From assembly GCF_000735345.1 (NCBI RefSeq), contig NZ_JMPJ01000069.1, forward strand, positions 59,817 to 123,816: a stretch of DNA of 64,000 nucleotides, in the 5' to 3' direction. This stretch comes from Ewingella americana ATCC 33852 (lineage in GTDB: Bacteria; Pseudomonadota; Gammaproteobacteria; Enterobacterales; Enterobacteriaceae). A program made the translations under genes and the position numbers. Below, in pieces: positions 38,154-48,017 of the stretch. The notes beneath the pieces are model-generated. The model was not told where the DNA came from. It was given only the letters and a program-made list of their open reading frames with translations, and searched no databases. Every line of letters begins with the position of its first letter. Within the stretch, counting starts at the first letter, position 1.

Positions 38154-38918
38154 ATGAGCAGATTCACAGACAAAGTTGTCGTTGTGACCGGGGCGGGTTC
38201 AGGGATGGGGGCCGCCACGGCAAGGCGTTTTGCCAGTGAGGGCGCGATTGTGGTGCTGGTCGGGCGCACCAAAGAGAAGCTGGAAAAAGTGGCCCAGTCG
38301 CTGAGCAGCACGCAGTACTACATTCATATTGCAGACGTGTCGAAAGCGCAAGACGTCGAGCGCATGGCGGCGGTCATCACCGACAAATTTGGCCGGGTTG
38401 ACGTGTTGGTCAACGGCGCGGGCGTGGTGGCGCAGGGCAAGGTCACCGAGGCGAGCCTTGAAGATTGGCATAAAGTGATTGAAATCGACCTGAGCGGCGT
38501 CTTTTATTGCACTCGATTCTTCATGCCAGCGCTGATCAAAAGCAAAGGCAACATTGTGAACATTTCGTCGGTATCCGGCATGGGCGGCGATTGGGGCATG
38601 AGCTTCTATAATGCAGCAAAGGGCGGGGTGAGCAACTTCACGCGCTCAATTGCGATGGACCACGGCAAAGACGGCGTGCGAGTCAACGCGGTTTGCCCGT
38701 CACTGACCTTTACTAAAATGGCTGAGGATATTAAAGACAACCAGCCGCTGTTGGATAAGTTTGCAGAACGCATTCCGATGGGGCGCGGTGCCGAACCTGA
38801 AGAGATTGCTGACGTGATTGCCTTTCTGGCCAGCCACGATGCGCGCTTTGTTACCGGGGTTAACCTGCCGGTCGATGGTGGCCTGATGGCCTCCAACGGC
38901 CAGCCGCAGCAGGCTTAA
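38154..38918 (+). CDS. Short-chain dehydrogenase/reductase
   Basis: Classical SDR oxidoreductase of 254 residues. Cofactor motif TGAGSGMG at 12-19, the structural NGAG variant of NNAG, and the catalytic Ser-Tyr-Lys set with Tyr152 and Lys156 (SFYNAAKGG). Arg after the second beta strand (VLVGRTKEK) suggests NADP(H). The C-terminal VTGVNLPVDGGLMAS is typical. AAGGAG five bases before the ATG. It is divergent from the lysis-like operon and convergent with ysgA. Substrate unknown; it is part of the material inserted between metE and ysgA. Confidence 0.88.
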   Translation: MSRFTDKVVVVTGAGSGMGAATARRFASEGAIVVLVGRTKEKLEKVAQSLSSTQYYIHIADVSKAQDVERMAAVITDKFGRVDVLVNGAGVVAQGKVTEASLEDWHKVIEIDLSGVFYCTRFFMPALIKSKGNIVNISSVSGMGGDWGMSFYNAAKGGVSNFTRSIAMDHGKDGVRVNAVCPSLTFTKMAEDIKDNQPLLDKFAERIPMGRGAEPEEIADVIAFLASHDARFVTGVNLPVDGGLMASNGQPQQA

Positions 38919-38943
38919 TCGGGTTACTTAATCAGGTTAATAG

Positions 38944-38962
38944 GGCTGCCCGGCGGGCAGCC
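38944..38962. terminator. Hairpin between SDR gene and ysgA
   Basis: GGCTGCCC/GGGCAGCC, 8-bp stem with GGC loop, in the 55-bp space between two convergent genes. A T-run (TTTTTA) begins only 10 bases later, so strength is uncertain. Confidence 0.5.
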
Positions 38963-38973
38963 TTCACTCGTTT

Positions 38974-39813
38974 TTACTTAATTCCGTATTGCTCAAACCA
39001 CTGCAACATACGCTGCCAGCCATCGGCGGCGGCTTCTGGGTTGTAGCTTGGGCGATAGTCGGCGTGGAAAGCGTGACCTGCTTCCGGGTAAACCACGATT
39101 TCAGCCGTGGCGTTTGCCGCGCGCAGTGCCTGACGCATGGTTTCTACGCTTTCGAGTGGAATACCTGCATCCGCGCCGCCGTACAAGCCCAGCACCGGCG
39201 CACTCAAATCTACTGCTTTATCAACTGGATGGCTCGGACTGGTCAGGGTTTTATCGCCCACCAGCTTGCCATACCACGCCACGCCAGCTTTTAGCTGCGG
39301 GTTGTGCGCGGCATACAGCCAAGTGATGCGGCCGCCCCAGCAGAAGCCCGTAATAGCCAGTTTTGACTTGTCGCCGCCGTGCTGAGTGGCCCAGTGCGCG
39401 GTGTGGTCGAGGTCAGCTAGCACCTGTTTGTCCGGCACTTTGCCAACCACTTTGCTGATAATATCGCTGACTTCGGTGTAGTCACGCGGGTCGCCCTGAC
39501 GGAAATAGAGCTCGGGCGCGATCGCCATATAGCCCTGTTTCGCCAGTCGGCGGCAAATATCTTGAATATGCTCGTGGACGCCAAAGATCTCTTGTACCAC
39601 CAACACGATAGGTAATTTTCCGGTGTAGTTTTCCGGGCGCGCCAGATAGGCAGGCATGTCCTCGCCTTGCGATGGAATAGTGGTTTGCCCGGCGTGCAGA
39701 CCTTCAGTATCTGTGTGTAGCGTGGTGCTTGCCACGGGAGTTACGGCAGGTGCGAAGCTTGTTGGAGCCTGTTTTACTTGTGGAGTGGGTACAGGTAAAT
39801 CGTCGTTCTTCAT
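38974..39813 (-). CDS. ysgA: Dienelactone hydrolase-family protein YsgA
   Basis: Alpha/beta hydrolase of 279 residues, orthologous to E. coli YsgA (VVQEIFGVHEHIQDICRRLA, ITGFCWGGRITWLYAAHNPQL). The Cys-Asp-His triad is visible as Cys in GFCWGG, Asp in GGADAGIP and His in AGHAFHADY. The ATG at 39813 has GGAG six bases upstream, better than the ATG four codons earlier. In E. coli ysgA lies directly between metE and udp; here about 5.8 kb separates it from metE and a catalase gene separates it from udp. Natural substrate unknown. Confidence 0.9.
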   Translation of the reverse strand: MKNDDLPVPTPQVKQAPTSFAPAVTPVASTTLHTDTEGLHAGQTTIPSQGEDMPAYLARPENYTGKLPIVLVVQEIFGVHEHIQDICRRLAKQGYMAIAPELYFRQGDPRDYTEVSDIISKVVGKVPDKQVLADLDHTAHWATQHGGDKSKLAITGFCWGGRITWLYAAHNPQLKAGVAWYGKLVGDKTLTSPSHPVDKAVDLSAPVLGLYGGADAGIPLESVETMRQALRAANATAEIVVYPEAGHAFHADYRPSYNPEAAADGWQRMLQWFEQYGIK

Positions 39814-39861
39814 CTCGGTCTCCATGCATTTCTTATCTAATGAGTGGCGCTATTGTTTTTA

Positions 39862-39912
39862 AACTATAGCTGCAAACCTACGACGGCAAGGTACTAGACA
39901 TATCCTATAGTT
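39862..39912. promoter_or_regulatory. Divergent -10-like elements between ysgA and katE
   Basis: AACTATAG (39862-39869) and CTATAGTT (39905-39912) are exact inverted copies, so each strand carries CTATAGTT pointing towards ysgA or katE. CCTATAGTTAG resembles the sigma-S extended -10 CTATACTTAA. E. coli katE depends on RpoS. Confidence 0.42.
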
Positions 39913-39997
39913 AGAGATTGAGCAAAAAAAAGTCTCAAGACAGGTGCTCAATACCTTCAGAACGAATGAAGCCGAATAATTAAAGGAGTCATGTTCA

Positions 39998-42274
39998 ATG
40001 TCGAAATCTACACCTAATAAAAAGAGTGAGAAGAAACAGGTCAGCCGCGCCCCCGCCACGGGCATCGAATCTTCACAACCCGGTCTAGGAAACCTTGCCC
40101 CCGCTGACGGCTCACAAAAGCCCAGCGCTAAACCTACGCCGCCAGGAAAAGAACCCACTGCTCCAGGCAGTGCCAAAAGCCCTGAGAATTCCAACGCCAA
40201 AGTTGACGCGCTCGAAGTCCACCGTAAGAACGGTGAAAAACGCGCCCTGACCACCAATCAGGGGACCAAAATCTCTGACGATCAGAACTCATTGACGGCG
40301 GGTTCGCGCGGGCCGACGCTGCTCGAAGACTTTATTCTGCGCGAGAAAATTACCCATTTTGACCATGAACGCATCCCTGAGCGTATCGTTCACGCGCGCG
40401 GCGCGGCGGCTCACGGCTATTTCCAGCCCTATCGCAGCCTTGCCGATATCACCAAGGCGGATTTCCTCTCCGACCCAAATAAGAAAACCCCGGTATTTGT
40501 CCGTTTCTCCACGGTACAAGGCTCGCGCGGCTCGGCGGACTCCGTGCGTGATATTCGTGGCTGGGCCACCAAGTTTTATACCGACGAAGGCGTCTATGAT
40601 TTGGTCGGCAACAACACGCCTGTGTTCTTCATTCAGGACGCGCATAAATTTCCTGATTTCGTCCACGCGGTAAAACCCGAGCCGCACAATGAGATCCCAC
40701 AAGGCGCCAGCGCCCACGACAGCTTCTGGGACTACGTCTCTCTGCAACCTGAAACCCTGCATAACGTGTTCTGGGCGATGTCAGATCGCGGCATTCCGCG
40801 CAGCTATCGCACCATGGAAGGCTTCGGCATTCACACCTTCCGCTTCGTCAATGGCGAAGGGAAGTCGACCTTCGTGCGTTTCCACTGGAAGCCGCTGGCC
40901 GGAAAAGCCTCGCTGCTGTGGGATGAAGCGCAGAAGCTGGCGGGCAAAGACGCTGATTTCCACCGTCGGGATTTATGGGAAGCGATTGAAGCCGGAGATT
41001 ATCCAGAGTACGAGCTGGGCGTGCAGCTGATCCCGGAAGAGGATGAATTCAAATTTGATTTTGACTTGCTCGACGCCACCAAGCTGATCCCTGAGAAGCT
41101 GGTGCCGGTCGAAATCGTCGGCAAAATGGTGCTGAACCGTAACCCGGACAACTACTTTGCAGAAACCGAGCAGGTGGCGTTCCATCCGGGCCACGTGGTG
41201 CCGGGCATCGATTTCAGCAATGACCCACTGCTGCAAGGGCGTCTGTTCTCTTATACCGACACCCAAATCAGCCGACTGGGCGGGCCGAATTTCCACGAAA
41301 TCCCGATTAACCGCCCAACCTGCCCGTATCACAACTTCCAGCGCGACGGCATGCATCGGCAGGACATCGATACCAATCCGGCCAACTACGAGCCGAATTC
41401 ACTCAATGACAACTGGCCGCGCGAAACGCCACCGGCGGCAAAAGGCGGCGGATTTGAGAGCTACCATGAGCGAGTCGATGGTGACAAAGTGCGCCAGCGC
41501 AGCGACTCTTTTGGCGAGTTTTACTCACAGCCGCGCCTGTTCTGGCTTAGCCAGACGCCAACCGAGCAGGACCACATTGTCGCGGCGTTCTCCTTTGAGC
41601 TGTCCAAAGTGGCTCGGCCTTACATCCGTGAACGCGTGGTCGATTTACTGACTCACATTGATGTCACGCTGGCGCAGAAAGTGGCGAAAAATCTGGGTAT
41701 CGCGCTGTCTGACGATGCGCTGAACACCAAGCCGCCGAAGCCAGTTAATGGCTTAGATAAAGATGAATCTCTCAGCCTGTATGCCAGCGGCAAAGGGGTG
41801 ATTAAGGGGCGTCAGGTGGCAATTCTGCTCAGCGATGGCGTGAATGCCGCCGACGTGCTCAATGCGTTGCAGGCGCTTCAGGCGGAAGGTGTTCACCCGA
41901 AACTGTTAGCCAGCCACTTAGGTAATGTGGTGGCGGACGACGGCTCAACCCTGCCGATTGACGCCACCTTCGCCGGTTCGCCGTCGATCACCGTTGACGC
42001 CGTGCTGGTGCCACATGGGCATATTGATGCGCTGCTGATGAGTGGCGATGCGCGACATTATGTCCTCGAGGCTTACAAGCACCTGAAAGTCATAGGCTTA
42101 AGTGGTGATGCTCGTCGCTTCAAACCTTTACTGGGTCTGGAAGATAAGGCGGCGGAGGAGGGGCTGATCGAAGCCGATAAAGCAGAAGGGGCGTTACTGA
42201 AAAGCTTCCTGCAAGAGATGGCGAAGCACCGGATTTGGTCGCGCAGCGCCAAGGCGGAAAGTGTGCCAGCCTGA
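39998..42274 (+). CDS. katE: Large-subunit catalase, KatE (HPII) type
   Basis: Monofunctional heme catalase that splits hydrogen peroxide. The 758 residues match E. coli KatE (753) from the polar N-terminal extension to the C-terminal flavodoxin-like domain (about 600-750). Essential residues are visible: His in [12 protein letters not shown], Asn in [10 protein letters not shown], and the heme-ligand Tyr in [19 protein letters not shown] lies nine bases before the ATG. The gene is inserted between ysgA and udp relative to E. coli, where katE is far away. Stationary-phase (RpoS) control is likely by family knowledge. Confidence 0.95.
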   Translation: MSKSTPNKKSEKKQVSRAPATGIESSQPGLGNLAPADGSQKPSAKPTPPGKEPTAPGSAKSPENSNAKVDALEVHRKNGEKRALTTNQGTKISDDQNSLTAGSRGPTLLEDFILREKITHFDHERIPERIVHARGAAAHGYFQPYRSLADITKADFLSDPNKKTPVFVRFSTVQGSRGSADSVRDIRGWATKFYTDEGVYDLVGNNTPVFFIQDAHKFPDFVHAVKPEPHNEIPQGASAHDSFWDYVSLQPETLHNVFWAMSDRGIPRSYRTMEGFGIHTFRFVNGEGKSTFVRFHWKPLAGKASLLWDEAQKLAGKDADFHRRDLWEAIEAGDYPEYELGVQLIPEEDEFKFDFDLLDATKLIPEKLVPVEIVGKMVLNRNPDNYFAETEQVAFHPGHVVPGIDFSNDPLLQGRLFSYTDTQISRLGGPNFHEIPINRPTCPYHNFQRDGMHRQDIDTNPANYEPNSLNDNWPRETPPAAKGGGFESYHERVDGDKVRQRSDSFGEFYSQPRLFWLSQTPTEQDHIVAAFSFELSKVARPYIRERVVDLLTHIDVTLAQKVAKNLGIALSDDALNTKPPKPVNGLDKDESLSLYASGKGVIKGRQVAILLSDGVNAADVLNALQALQAEGVHPKLLASHLGNVVADDGSTLPIDATFAGSPSITVDAVLVPHGHIDALLMSGDARHYVLEAYKHLKVIGLSGDARRFKPLLGLEDKAAEEGLIEADKAEGALLKSFLQEMAKHRIWSRSAKAESVPA

Positions 42275-42316
42275 TTTTTGGCATTAACCTCTCTATACTC
42301 TCTGTTTTACAAGGAC

Positions 42317-42345
42317 AAGGCATTGGCGGTTAACGCCAATGCCTT
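42317..42345 (+). terminator. Hairpin terminator of katE
   Basis: AAGGCATTGGCG/CGCCAATGCCTT, a perfect 12-bp stem with 5-base loop, 43 bases after the katE stop; the tail AATTGTTTG is only partly T-rich. Confidence 0.7.
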
Positions 42346-42406
42346 AATTGTTTGTCTCGACGCAGTTTTGGCTGCCGGTTGAAAAATCGTCAAATCGGCC
42401 TTCTAT

Positions 42407-42501
42407 TGTGATTTTCATCACACTTTGAATGTACGCGGTGACTTGGTTATTACATCAAGGTGACCTTTGTCACGAAAAAGCGTCACAATGAACGGTAGAG
42501 T
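42407..42501 (+). promoter_or_regulatory. Tandem CRP sites and promoter of udp
   Basis: CRP site 1 is TGTGATTTTCATCACA (42407-42422), a perfect TGTGA-N6-TCACA. Site 2 is GGTGACCTTTGTCACG (42459-42474). Their centres are 52 bases apart. TAGAGT at 42496-42501 is a suitable -10, placing the sites at about -41.5 and -93.5. This is the CRP/CytR arrangement of nucleoside promoters such as deoP2 and udp in E. coli. Confidence 0.82.
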
Positions 42502-42551
42502 AGCTGGGTGTCCTCCTGCGAAAAGATGACCTTAAATAAGAGGAGTTTGTT

Positions 42552-43313
42552 ATGTCTCAGTCTGATGTTTTCCACCTTGGCCTGACCAAAAAAGATTTAA
42601 ATGGCGCGACCTTGGCAATTGTCCCGGGTGACCCTGAGCGCGTTGAAAGAATCGCCAACCTGATGGAGAACCCTGTGCGTCTGGCTTCTCATCGCGAATT
42701 TACTTCATGGCGTGCCGAGCTGGATGGCAAGTCAGTGATCGTGTGTTCTACTGGTATCGGTGGCCCGTCCACTTCTATCGCGGTTGAAGAGTTGGCCCAG
42801 CTGGGTATCCGTACTTTCCTGCGTGTCGGTACTACCGGTGCCATTCAGCCACACATCAATGTTGGCGACGTTCTGGTGACTACCGCCGCCGTGCGCCTTG
42901 ATGGCGCGAGCCTGCACTTCGCACCAATGGAATTCCCAGCGGTTGCTGATTTCGCCTGTACCACCGCGCTGGTGGCAGCAGCCAAAGAAGTGGGCGCTGA
43001 ACCTCACATTGGCGTGACGGCTTCTTCTGACACCTTCTATCCGGGTCAAGAACGTTACGACACCTTCTCCGGCCGCGTGGTTCGTCGCTTTAAAGAGTCG
43101 ATGAAAGAGTGGCAGGAAATGGGCGTGATGAACTACGAAATGGAATCAGCCACCTTGCTGACCATGTGTGCAAGTCAGGGCTTACGTGCTGGTATGGTGG
43201 CGGGCGTTATCGTCAACCGTACCCAGCAAGAGATCCCAAATGCTGAGACCATGAAAAAGACCGAGAGCCACGCGGTTAAAATCGTTGTTGAAGCTGCACG
43301 TCGCCTGATCTAA
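42552..43313 (+). CDS. udp: Uridine phosphorylase
   Basis: Cytoplasmic enzyme that splits uridine with phosphate to uracil and ribose-1-phosphate. The 253 residues match E. coli Udp (253): [11 protein letters not shown], the phosphate-binding [21 protein letters not shown], and the substrate motif [19 protein letters not shown] precedes the ATG. Single gene under CRP/CytR-type control with its own terminator. Confidence 0.97.
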   Translation: MSQSDVFHLGLTKKDLNGATLAIVPGDPERVERIANLMENPVRLASHREFTSWRAELDGKSVIVCSTGIGGPSTSIAVEELAQLGIRTFLRVGTTGAIQPHINVGDVLVTTAAVRLDGASLHFAPMEFPAVADFACTTALVAAAKEVGAEPHIGVTASSDTFYPGQERYDTFSGRVVRRFKESMKEWQEMGVMNYEMESATLLTMCASQGLRAGMVAGVIVNRTQQEIPNAETMKKTESHAVKIVVEAARRLI

Positions 43314-43331
43314 GCGAAATGTAACACTTCT

Positions 43332-43359
43332 ATGGGCTGCTTCGGCGGCCCATTTTTTT
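43332..43359 (+). terminator. Intrinsic terminator of udp
   Basis: ATGGGCTGC, TTCG loop and GCGGCCCAT (one G-U pair) are followed by seven T's. Confidence 0.92.
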
Positions 43360-43418
43360 ATCTTATAAACTGAATCTGTTAAGGTCTTGGAAGAAAAACT
43401 CCAACAAAAGGGCCTGTT

Positions 43419-44201
43419 ATGACAGCAACTATCCTGCTTCATCCTTCGCTGACTCCTCTTGAAAGAGGCATTAATTTTCGCGAACTCGGCGGCAACACGG
43501 CTGCTGATGGTCGGCGCATCAAGCGCGGCTGGCTCTATCGCTCAGGCTCCCTCGACTCGCTCACGCCGAAAGATTGCGACTTCTTAAGCAAGGTGCCGGT
43601 GGCCCATATTCTCGACTACCGCGACGCCGACGAAGTGGCGGCCAAGCCCGACGTGCTGTGGCAAGGTGTCCAGTACCACCATGCGCCAGCCAACCCTCTC
43701 AGCCATGAAGTGAGCGCCAACCTCGAACACCTGACCCAGCAGACTATCGACGCCTTCGACCCTGAAACCTTTATGCTCGAGTTGTATCGCCGCCTGCCGT
43801 TTAATAATCCGGCTTACCAACAGTTGGCAAAGTTGCTGACTCAGCCAAACGGCGGCGCCATTGTTCAGCACTGCGCCGTGGGCAAAGATCGCACCGGGAT
43901 AGGCTCGGCGCTGGTGTTGTTCGCGCTGGGTGCCGATCGCAACACGGTGCTAGAAGATTACCTGCTGACAGAAACCACCCTCGCGCCTTTTCGCGCCTAC
44001 ATGCTCAACAAAATGTCGATAAAACTGAACGACAAGGCGCTGGAGAAGTTCGGTTATGTCCTCTCCGTGCGGGAAGCGTTTATGAACACGGCGTTAAAAT
44101 CCATTGATGACCTCTATGGTTCAACCGATCTTTGGTTAGAGAAAGAGTACGGATTAACGGCAGAGTTGCGCCAAAACCTGCGCGACCGTTATCTCGAGTA
44201 A
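43419..44201 (+). CDS. Tyrosine-protein phosphatase family protein
   Basis: Protein of 260 residues of the bacterial Tyr/Ser phosphatase family (Y_phosphatase3 type). The N-terminal NFRELGG motif and the active-site loop HCAVGKDRTG (Cys near residue 152) are both clear. It is not present between udp and rmuC in E. coli K-12. No signal peptide. Relatives include lipid- and protein-phosphatases such as LipA of Listeria, so the substrate is open. Confidence 0.88.
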   Translation: MTATILLHPSLTPLERGINFRELGGNTAADGRRIKRGWLYRSGSLDSLTPKDCDFLSKVPVAHILDYRDADEVAAKPDVLWQGVQYHHAPANPLSHEVSANLEHLTQQTIDAFDPETFMLELYRRLPFNNPAYQQLAKLLTQPNGGAIVQHCAVGKDRTGIGSALVLFALGADRNTVLEDYLLTETTLAPFRAYMLNKMSIKLNDKALEKFGYVLSVREAFMNTALKSIDDLYGSTDLWLEKEYGLTAELRQNLRDRYLE

Positions 44202-44259
44202 CTGCCTCTATTTTGCTGATATTATTGATATTGCCTGACGATTTTCACAAGGAAGCCCT

Positions 44260-44787
44260 TTGACCATAAATGACGTAATTCACCTCACTACTGAGTTTGT
44301 TCGGGCGCACGAAGCCTGGGCCATACCCATTGTCTTCATTCTGGCATTTGGTGAGTCATTGGCCTTCCTCTCACTGCTTCTGCCAGCCACGGTGATTTTG
44401 CTCGGGCTTGGCGCGCTGATTGGCGAAAGTGGCATTCCTTTCTGGCCGATTTGGGCCGCAGCGGCCGCCGGTGCTTTCTTCGGCGATTGGCTCTCCTATT
44501 GGGTTGGCGCGCATTTTCAGGATCGCGTCGGCAACTTCTGGCCTTTCTCCAAGCACCCGCAAATGCTAGTGCGTGGTCACGCCTTCTTTGAAAAATGGGG
44601 CATGCCGGGAGCCTTTATTGGCCGTTTCTTCGGACCACTGCGCGCCGTCGTGCCGCTAGTGGCGGGGATTTGCGGCATGCCGCAACGCTATTTTCAAATC
44701 GCCAATCTGTCATCAGCACTGATTTGGGCCTTTGGTGTACTGGCACCGGGCGCTTTCGGCATCCAGTGGCTGAGTCGTTGGTTCTAA
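44260..44787 (+). CDS. DedA-family membrane protein
   Basis: Inner-membrane protein of 175 residues with four or five hydrophobic segments. DedA signatures are FGESLAFLSLLLPATV, GDWLSYWVGAHF and FIGRFFGPLRAVVPLVAGI. DedA proteins are lipid scramblase-like flippases with roles in envelope maintenance and polymyxin tolerance; exact substrate cannot be inferred. The start codon is TTG at 44260, with AAGGAA six bases upstream. It lies 58 bp after the phosphatase gene and may share its message. Confidence 0.9.
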   Translation: MTINDVIHLTTEFVRAHEAWAIPIVFILAFGESLAFLSLLLPATVILLGLGALIGESGIPFWPIWAAAAAGAFFGDWLSYWVGAHFQDRVGNFWPFSKHPQMLVRGHAFFEKWGMPGAFIGRFFGPLRAVVPLVAGICGMPQRYFQIANLSSALIWAFGVLAPGAFGIQWLSRWF

Positions 44788-44881
44788 TCCTGCCGTCGGG
44801 AAGGCTTGGGTACAAGAGGAAAGGGCGGGAGAAATCCACTCTTGCGAGACGCCTCGCAAAGCTTCCCACTGATGCATAATA

Positions 44882-44901
44882 TGCTGGACATGCATACAGT
44901 G
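44882..44901 (+). promoter_or_regulatory. LexA-like SOS box upstream of rmuC
   Basis: TGCTGGACATGCATACAGTG matches 14 of 20 bases of TACTGTATATATATACAGTA, with a full right half-site ACAG and a left CTGG. It ends 44 bases before the rmuC start, a suitable place for repression of a DNA-metabolism gene. Confidence 0.5.
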
Positions 44902-44944
44902 TGACATTACCTTGACCGCAAGAATCGATTGAGATGGAGAACGC

Positions 44945-46501
44945 GTGGATATCAGCATCTTATACCTCGTGGGCGGGGCTTTGGCGGGCTTGCTATTAGG
45001 CTGGTTGATTGCCAGCTTGCGCCAACAAAAAAATCAAAGTGAACATGAGACTCAGCGTCGGCTGATTCAGCAAACCGTTGAACAGCAAAAGGCGGAGATT
45101 GACCAGTTGAAGGCCGATCGCCAGCAGTCGCAGCAGCAACAGCGCGAAGCCGAGCTTGAGCTTCGCCAACTGCACAGCGAAGTGGCGGCTAACCGTGAAA
45201 AGCTGCAAGGGCTGGCTCATTGGCAAAGTGAGTGTGAACAGCTTAATCAGGAGCTGCGCGCCCAGCGCGAGATTAACAGCGCCCAAGAGGCGGAGCTGCG
45301 CGAGGTGTCGACCCGTCTGGATGAAACCCGCATGGCCGCCGAGGATAAACAGCGTCTGCTGATCAACAGCGAGCAGCGCCTGACCAGCCAGTTTGAAAAC
45401 TTGGCTAACCGCATCTTTGAACACAGCGGGCGTCGGGCCGATGAGCAAAATAAGCAAAGCCTCGACAAGCTTCTGCTGCCGCTGCGCGAACAGCTCGACG
45501 GTTTCCGCCGTCAGGTGCAGGACAGCTTTGGGCAGGAAGCGCGCGAGCGCCACACCCTTTCCCATGAAATCCGCAACCTCCAGCAGCTAAATGAACAGAT
45601 GGCGCGCGAAGCCATCAACCTCACCAAAGCTTTGAAAGGCGACAATAAAACCCAAGGCAACTGGGGCGAAGTGGTGCTCAGTCGGGTGCTCGAAGCCTCT
45701 GGCCTGCGCGAAGGCTATGAGTACCAAACGCAGGTCAGCGTGCAGGTGGATACCAACAGCCGCATGCAGCCCGACGTGATTGTCCGTTTGCCACAAAACA
45801 AAGACGTGGTGATCGACGCCAAAATGACGCTGGTGGCCTATGAGCGCTACTTCAACAGTCAGGATGATACCGAGCGCGAAATCGCGCTGAATGAGCACAT
45901 TGCCTCGGTTCGCGGGCATATTCGCCTGCTGGGCCGCAAAGATTACCAGCAGCTGCCGGGCTTACGCAGTCTGGATTACGTCCTGATGTTTATCCCGGTG
46001 GAGCCCGCCTTCTTGCTGGCGATTGACCGCGAGCCGGAGCTTATCAGCGAGGCGCTCAAGCACAATATCATGCTGGTCAGCCCGACAACCTTGCTGGTGG
46101 CGCTGCGCACCATTAGCAATTTATGGCGCTATGAGCATCAAAGTCAGAATGCCAAACGCATTGCCGACCGCGCCGCCAAGCTTTACGACAAATTACGGCT
46201 ATTTGTCGATGACATGGAGTCTATTGGCCAAAGCCTTGAGAAAGCGCAGGGCAGTTATCGGCTGGCTATGAATAAATTGGCGCAGGGCCGGGGGAATCTG
46301 GTCGGGCAGGTGGAAAGCTTCCGCGCCTTGGGTGTTGAAGTTAAGCGCCCTATCAGCCCTACGCTGGCTGAACAGGCTATTTCTGAGCATGAGCCCGAAG
46401 CGGCGGACACGCTCGACGAGCCGCTGGCCGACGACGAAAACACTCTTCAACTGAGTGGTTCAGACCCACAGCCGGAGGAGAACTTCCCGGCGCGCAAATA
46501 A
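44945..46501 (+). CDS. rmuC: DNA recombination protein RmuC
   Basis: Protein of 518 residues with an N-terminal membrane segment (about 5-22), a long coiled coil (about 25-200, rich in Gln, Glu, Arg) and the RmuC nuclease-like domain (GNWGEVVLSRVLEASGLREG, DVVIDAKMTLVAYERY). RmuC limits inversions at short inverted repeats in E. coli. The start is GTG with TGGAGA upstream, preceded by a LexA-like box. The acidic C-terminal tail is variable. Confidence 0.93.
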   Translation: MDISILYLVGGALAGLLLGWLIASLRQQKNQSEHETQRRLIQQTVEQQKAEIDQLKADRQQSQQQQREAELELRQLHSEVAANREKLQGLAHWQSECEQLNQELRAQREINSAQEAELREVSTRLDETRMAAEDKQRLLINSEQRLTSQFENLANRIFEHSGRRADEQNKQSLDKLLLPLREQLDGFRRQVQDSFGQEARERHTLSHEIRNLQQLNEQMAREAINLTKALKGDNKTQGNWGEVVLSRVLEASGLREGYEYQTQVSVQVDTNSRMQPDVIVRLPQNKDVVIDAKMTLVAYERYFNSQDDTEREIALNEHIASVRGHIRLLGRKDYQQLPGLRSLDYVLMFIPVEPAFLLAIDREPELISEALKHNIMLVSPTTLLVALRTISNLWRYEHQSQNAKRIADRAAKLYDKLRLFVDDMESIGQSLEKAQGSYRLAMNKLAQGRGNLVGQVESFRALGVEVKRPISPTLAEQAISEHEPEAADTLDEPLADDENTLQLSGSDPQPEENFPARK

Positions 46502-46639
46502 CGGCTTCACCCACTGCGATTAGCCAAGGATGCGATTAGTGAATATCTTTGGCTTTTCTATCAGCATCGGTGATGGGGCTTTCCTTGGGGTTCTGGTACA
46601 CTTTCCCCAATAGTTTGACTGACTAAGCAGGCATAAAAT

Positions 46640-47395
46640 ATGGAAAAGCAGACGCAGGAAACCACCCATTTCGGTTTTCGTACCGTAGCCAAAGATGAAA
46701 AAGCAGAAATGGTCGCAGAGGTTTTTCACTCCGTTGCCGCTAAATATGACTTGATGAATGACCTGATGTCCTTCGGCATTCACCGTATCTGGAAGCGTTT
46801 CACCATTGATAGCAGCGGCGTTCGTCGCGGCCAGCGCGTGTTGGACTTAGCGGGCGGTACGGGCGATCTGACGGCTAAATTCTCGCGTTTAGTGGGCGAG
46901 CAGGGCGAAGTCGTGCTGGCTGATATCAATGACTCCATGCTGAAAATGGGCCGTGAAAAGCTGCGCAATTTGGGCATCGTCGGCAACGTCAACTACGTGC
47001 AGGCCAACGCCGAAGCTTTACCTTTCCCAGACAACTACTTTGACTGCATCACCATCTCTTTCGGCTTGCGTAACGTGACCGAAAAAGAAAAAGCCCTGCG
47101 CTCGATGTTCCGCGTGCTCAAGCCGGGTGGCCGTCTGCTGGTGCTGGAATTCTCCAAGCCTCTGCTGGCGCCTCTGAGCAAAGCCTACGACAGCTACTCA
47201 TTCCACATCTTACCGCGCATTGGCGGCTGGGTTGCTCAGGACGAAGAGAGCTATCGCTATCTGGCCGAATCCATCCGTATGCACCCTGATCAAGAAACCC
47301 TGAAAGGGATGATGGCGGACGCCGGCTTTGAGAATGTCACCTACAGCAACATGACTGGCGGTATCGTAGCCCTGCACCGTGGTTTCAAGTTCTAA
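46640..47395 (+). CDS. ubiE: Ubiquinone/menaquinone methyltransferase UbiE
   Basis: SAM-dependent C-methyltransferase used in both ubiquinone and menaquinone synthesis. The 251 residues contain the SAM-binding [12 protein letters not shown] and the family signatures [18 protein letters not shown] and [17 protein letters not shown]. First gene of ubiE-ubiJ-ubiB, whose products work with the Ubi complex. Confidence 0.97.
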   Translation: MEKQTQETTHFGFRTVAKDEKAEMVAEVFHSVAAKYDLMNDLMSFGIHRIWKRFTIDSSGVRRGQRVLDLAGGTGDLTAKFSRLVGEQGEVVLADINDSMLKMGREKLRNLGIVGNVNYVQANAEALPFPDNYFDCITISFGLRNVTEKEKALRSMFRVLKPGGRLLVLEFSKPLLAPLSKAYDSYSFHILPRIGGWVAQDEESYRYLAESIRMHPDQETLKGMMADAGFENVTYSNMTGGIVALHRGFKF

Positions 47396-47408
47396 GATGG
47401 AAAAGCCG

Positions 47409-48017
47409 ATGTTGTTAACGCCGTTACTGACCGCCGCGATTGAAACCTCGCTGAATTACCTGCTGTTTAGAGAGCGTGGCCTGAAGGCTGCGCGCACTCG
47501 TCTGGTAGGCAAAGTGCTGCGAATTGAGTTACAGGAGCTCAATGCTCCGCTGACCTTCGTGTTTAGCGAGCAGAAAATCGACGTGCTCGGGCAGTGGGAC
47601 GGCGAGGCGGATTGCACCGTGACAACAAAGCTCTCCGTCCTGCGCAAACTGCGCGACAGACAGCAGCTTTCTCCTCTTATGCGCAGCGGCGAACTTATCG
47701 TTGAAGGCGATATCTCCGTCGTGCAGCAATTTTCTGCGCTGTTTGAACTGGTCGAGTGGGAGCCTGCTGAGCTGCTGGCCCCTTATCTGGGGGATGTCGC
47801 TGCTCAGGGGATCTCACAAGCTATCACTGGTGGATTCCGCTTCCTGACTCAGGGCGTGAAGCAGCAGCAAAGCTATGTCGCCCAGACCCTGACAGAAGAG
47901 TGGAAGCTGGCTCCTGGCCCGCTAGAAGTGGTCTGGTTTAGTGAAGAAGTCTCTGCGTTAACTCGCGAACTTGATGCACTGGATAAACGTTTCGAAAAAC
48001 TGGAGGACAAGCTATGA
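47409..48017 (+). CDS. ubiJ: Ubiquinone biosynthesis accessory factor UbiJ
   Basis: Lipid-binding scaffold protein with an SCP2 domain that helps assemble the soluble Ubi complex. The 202 residues match E. coli Ubi[32 protein letters not shown], and [16 protein letters not shown]. The ATG at 47409 aligns with E. coli; an in-frame ATG at 47397, two bases after the ubiE stop, is also possible. The end overlaps ubiB by 4 bp. E. coli has the sRNA EsrE in this gene; I could not confirm it here. Confidence 0.92.
   Translation: MLLTPLLTAAIETSLNYLLFRERGLKAARTRLVGKVLRIELQELNAPLTFVFSEQKIDVLGQWDGEADCTVTTKLSVLRKLRDRQQLSPLMRSGELIVEGDISVVQQFSALFELVEWEPAELLAPYLGDVAAQGISQAITGGFRFLTQGVKQQQSYVAQTLTEEWKLAPGPLEVVWFSEEVSALTRELDALDKRFEKLEDKL

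Noticed and set aside
44805-44870. GGGAAGGCTT...AAGCTTCCC after the DedA gene as a terminator
   Set aside because: Arms are far apart and pair poorly, and no T-run follows.
47379-48017. sRNA EsrE inside ubiJ
   Set aside because: E. coli EsrE is known there, but I could not recognise its sequence or promoter.
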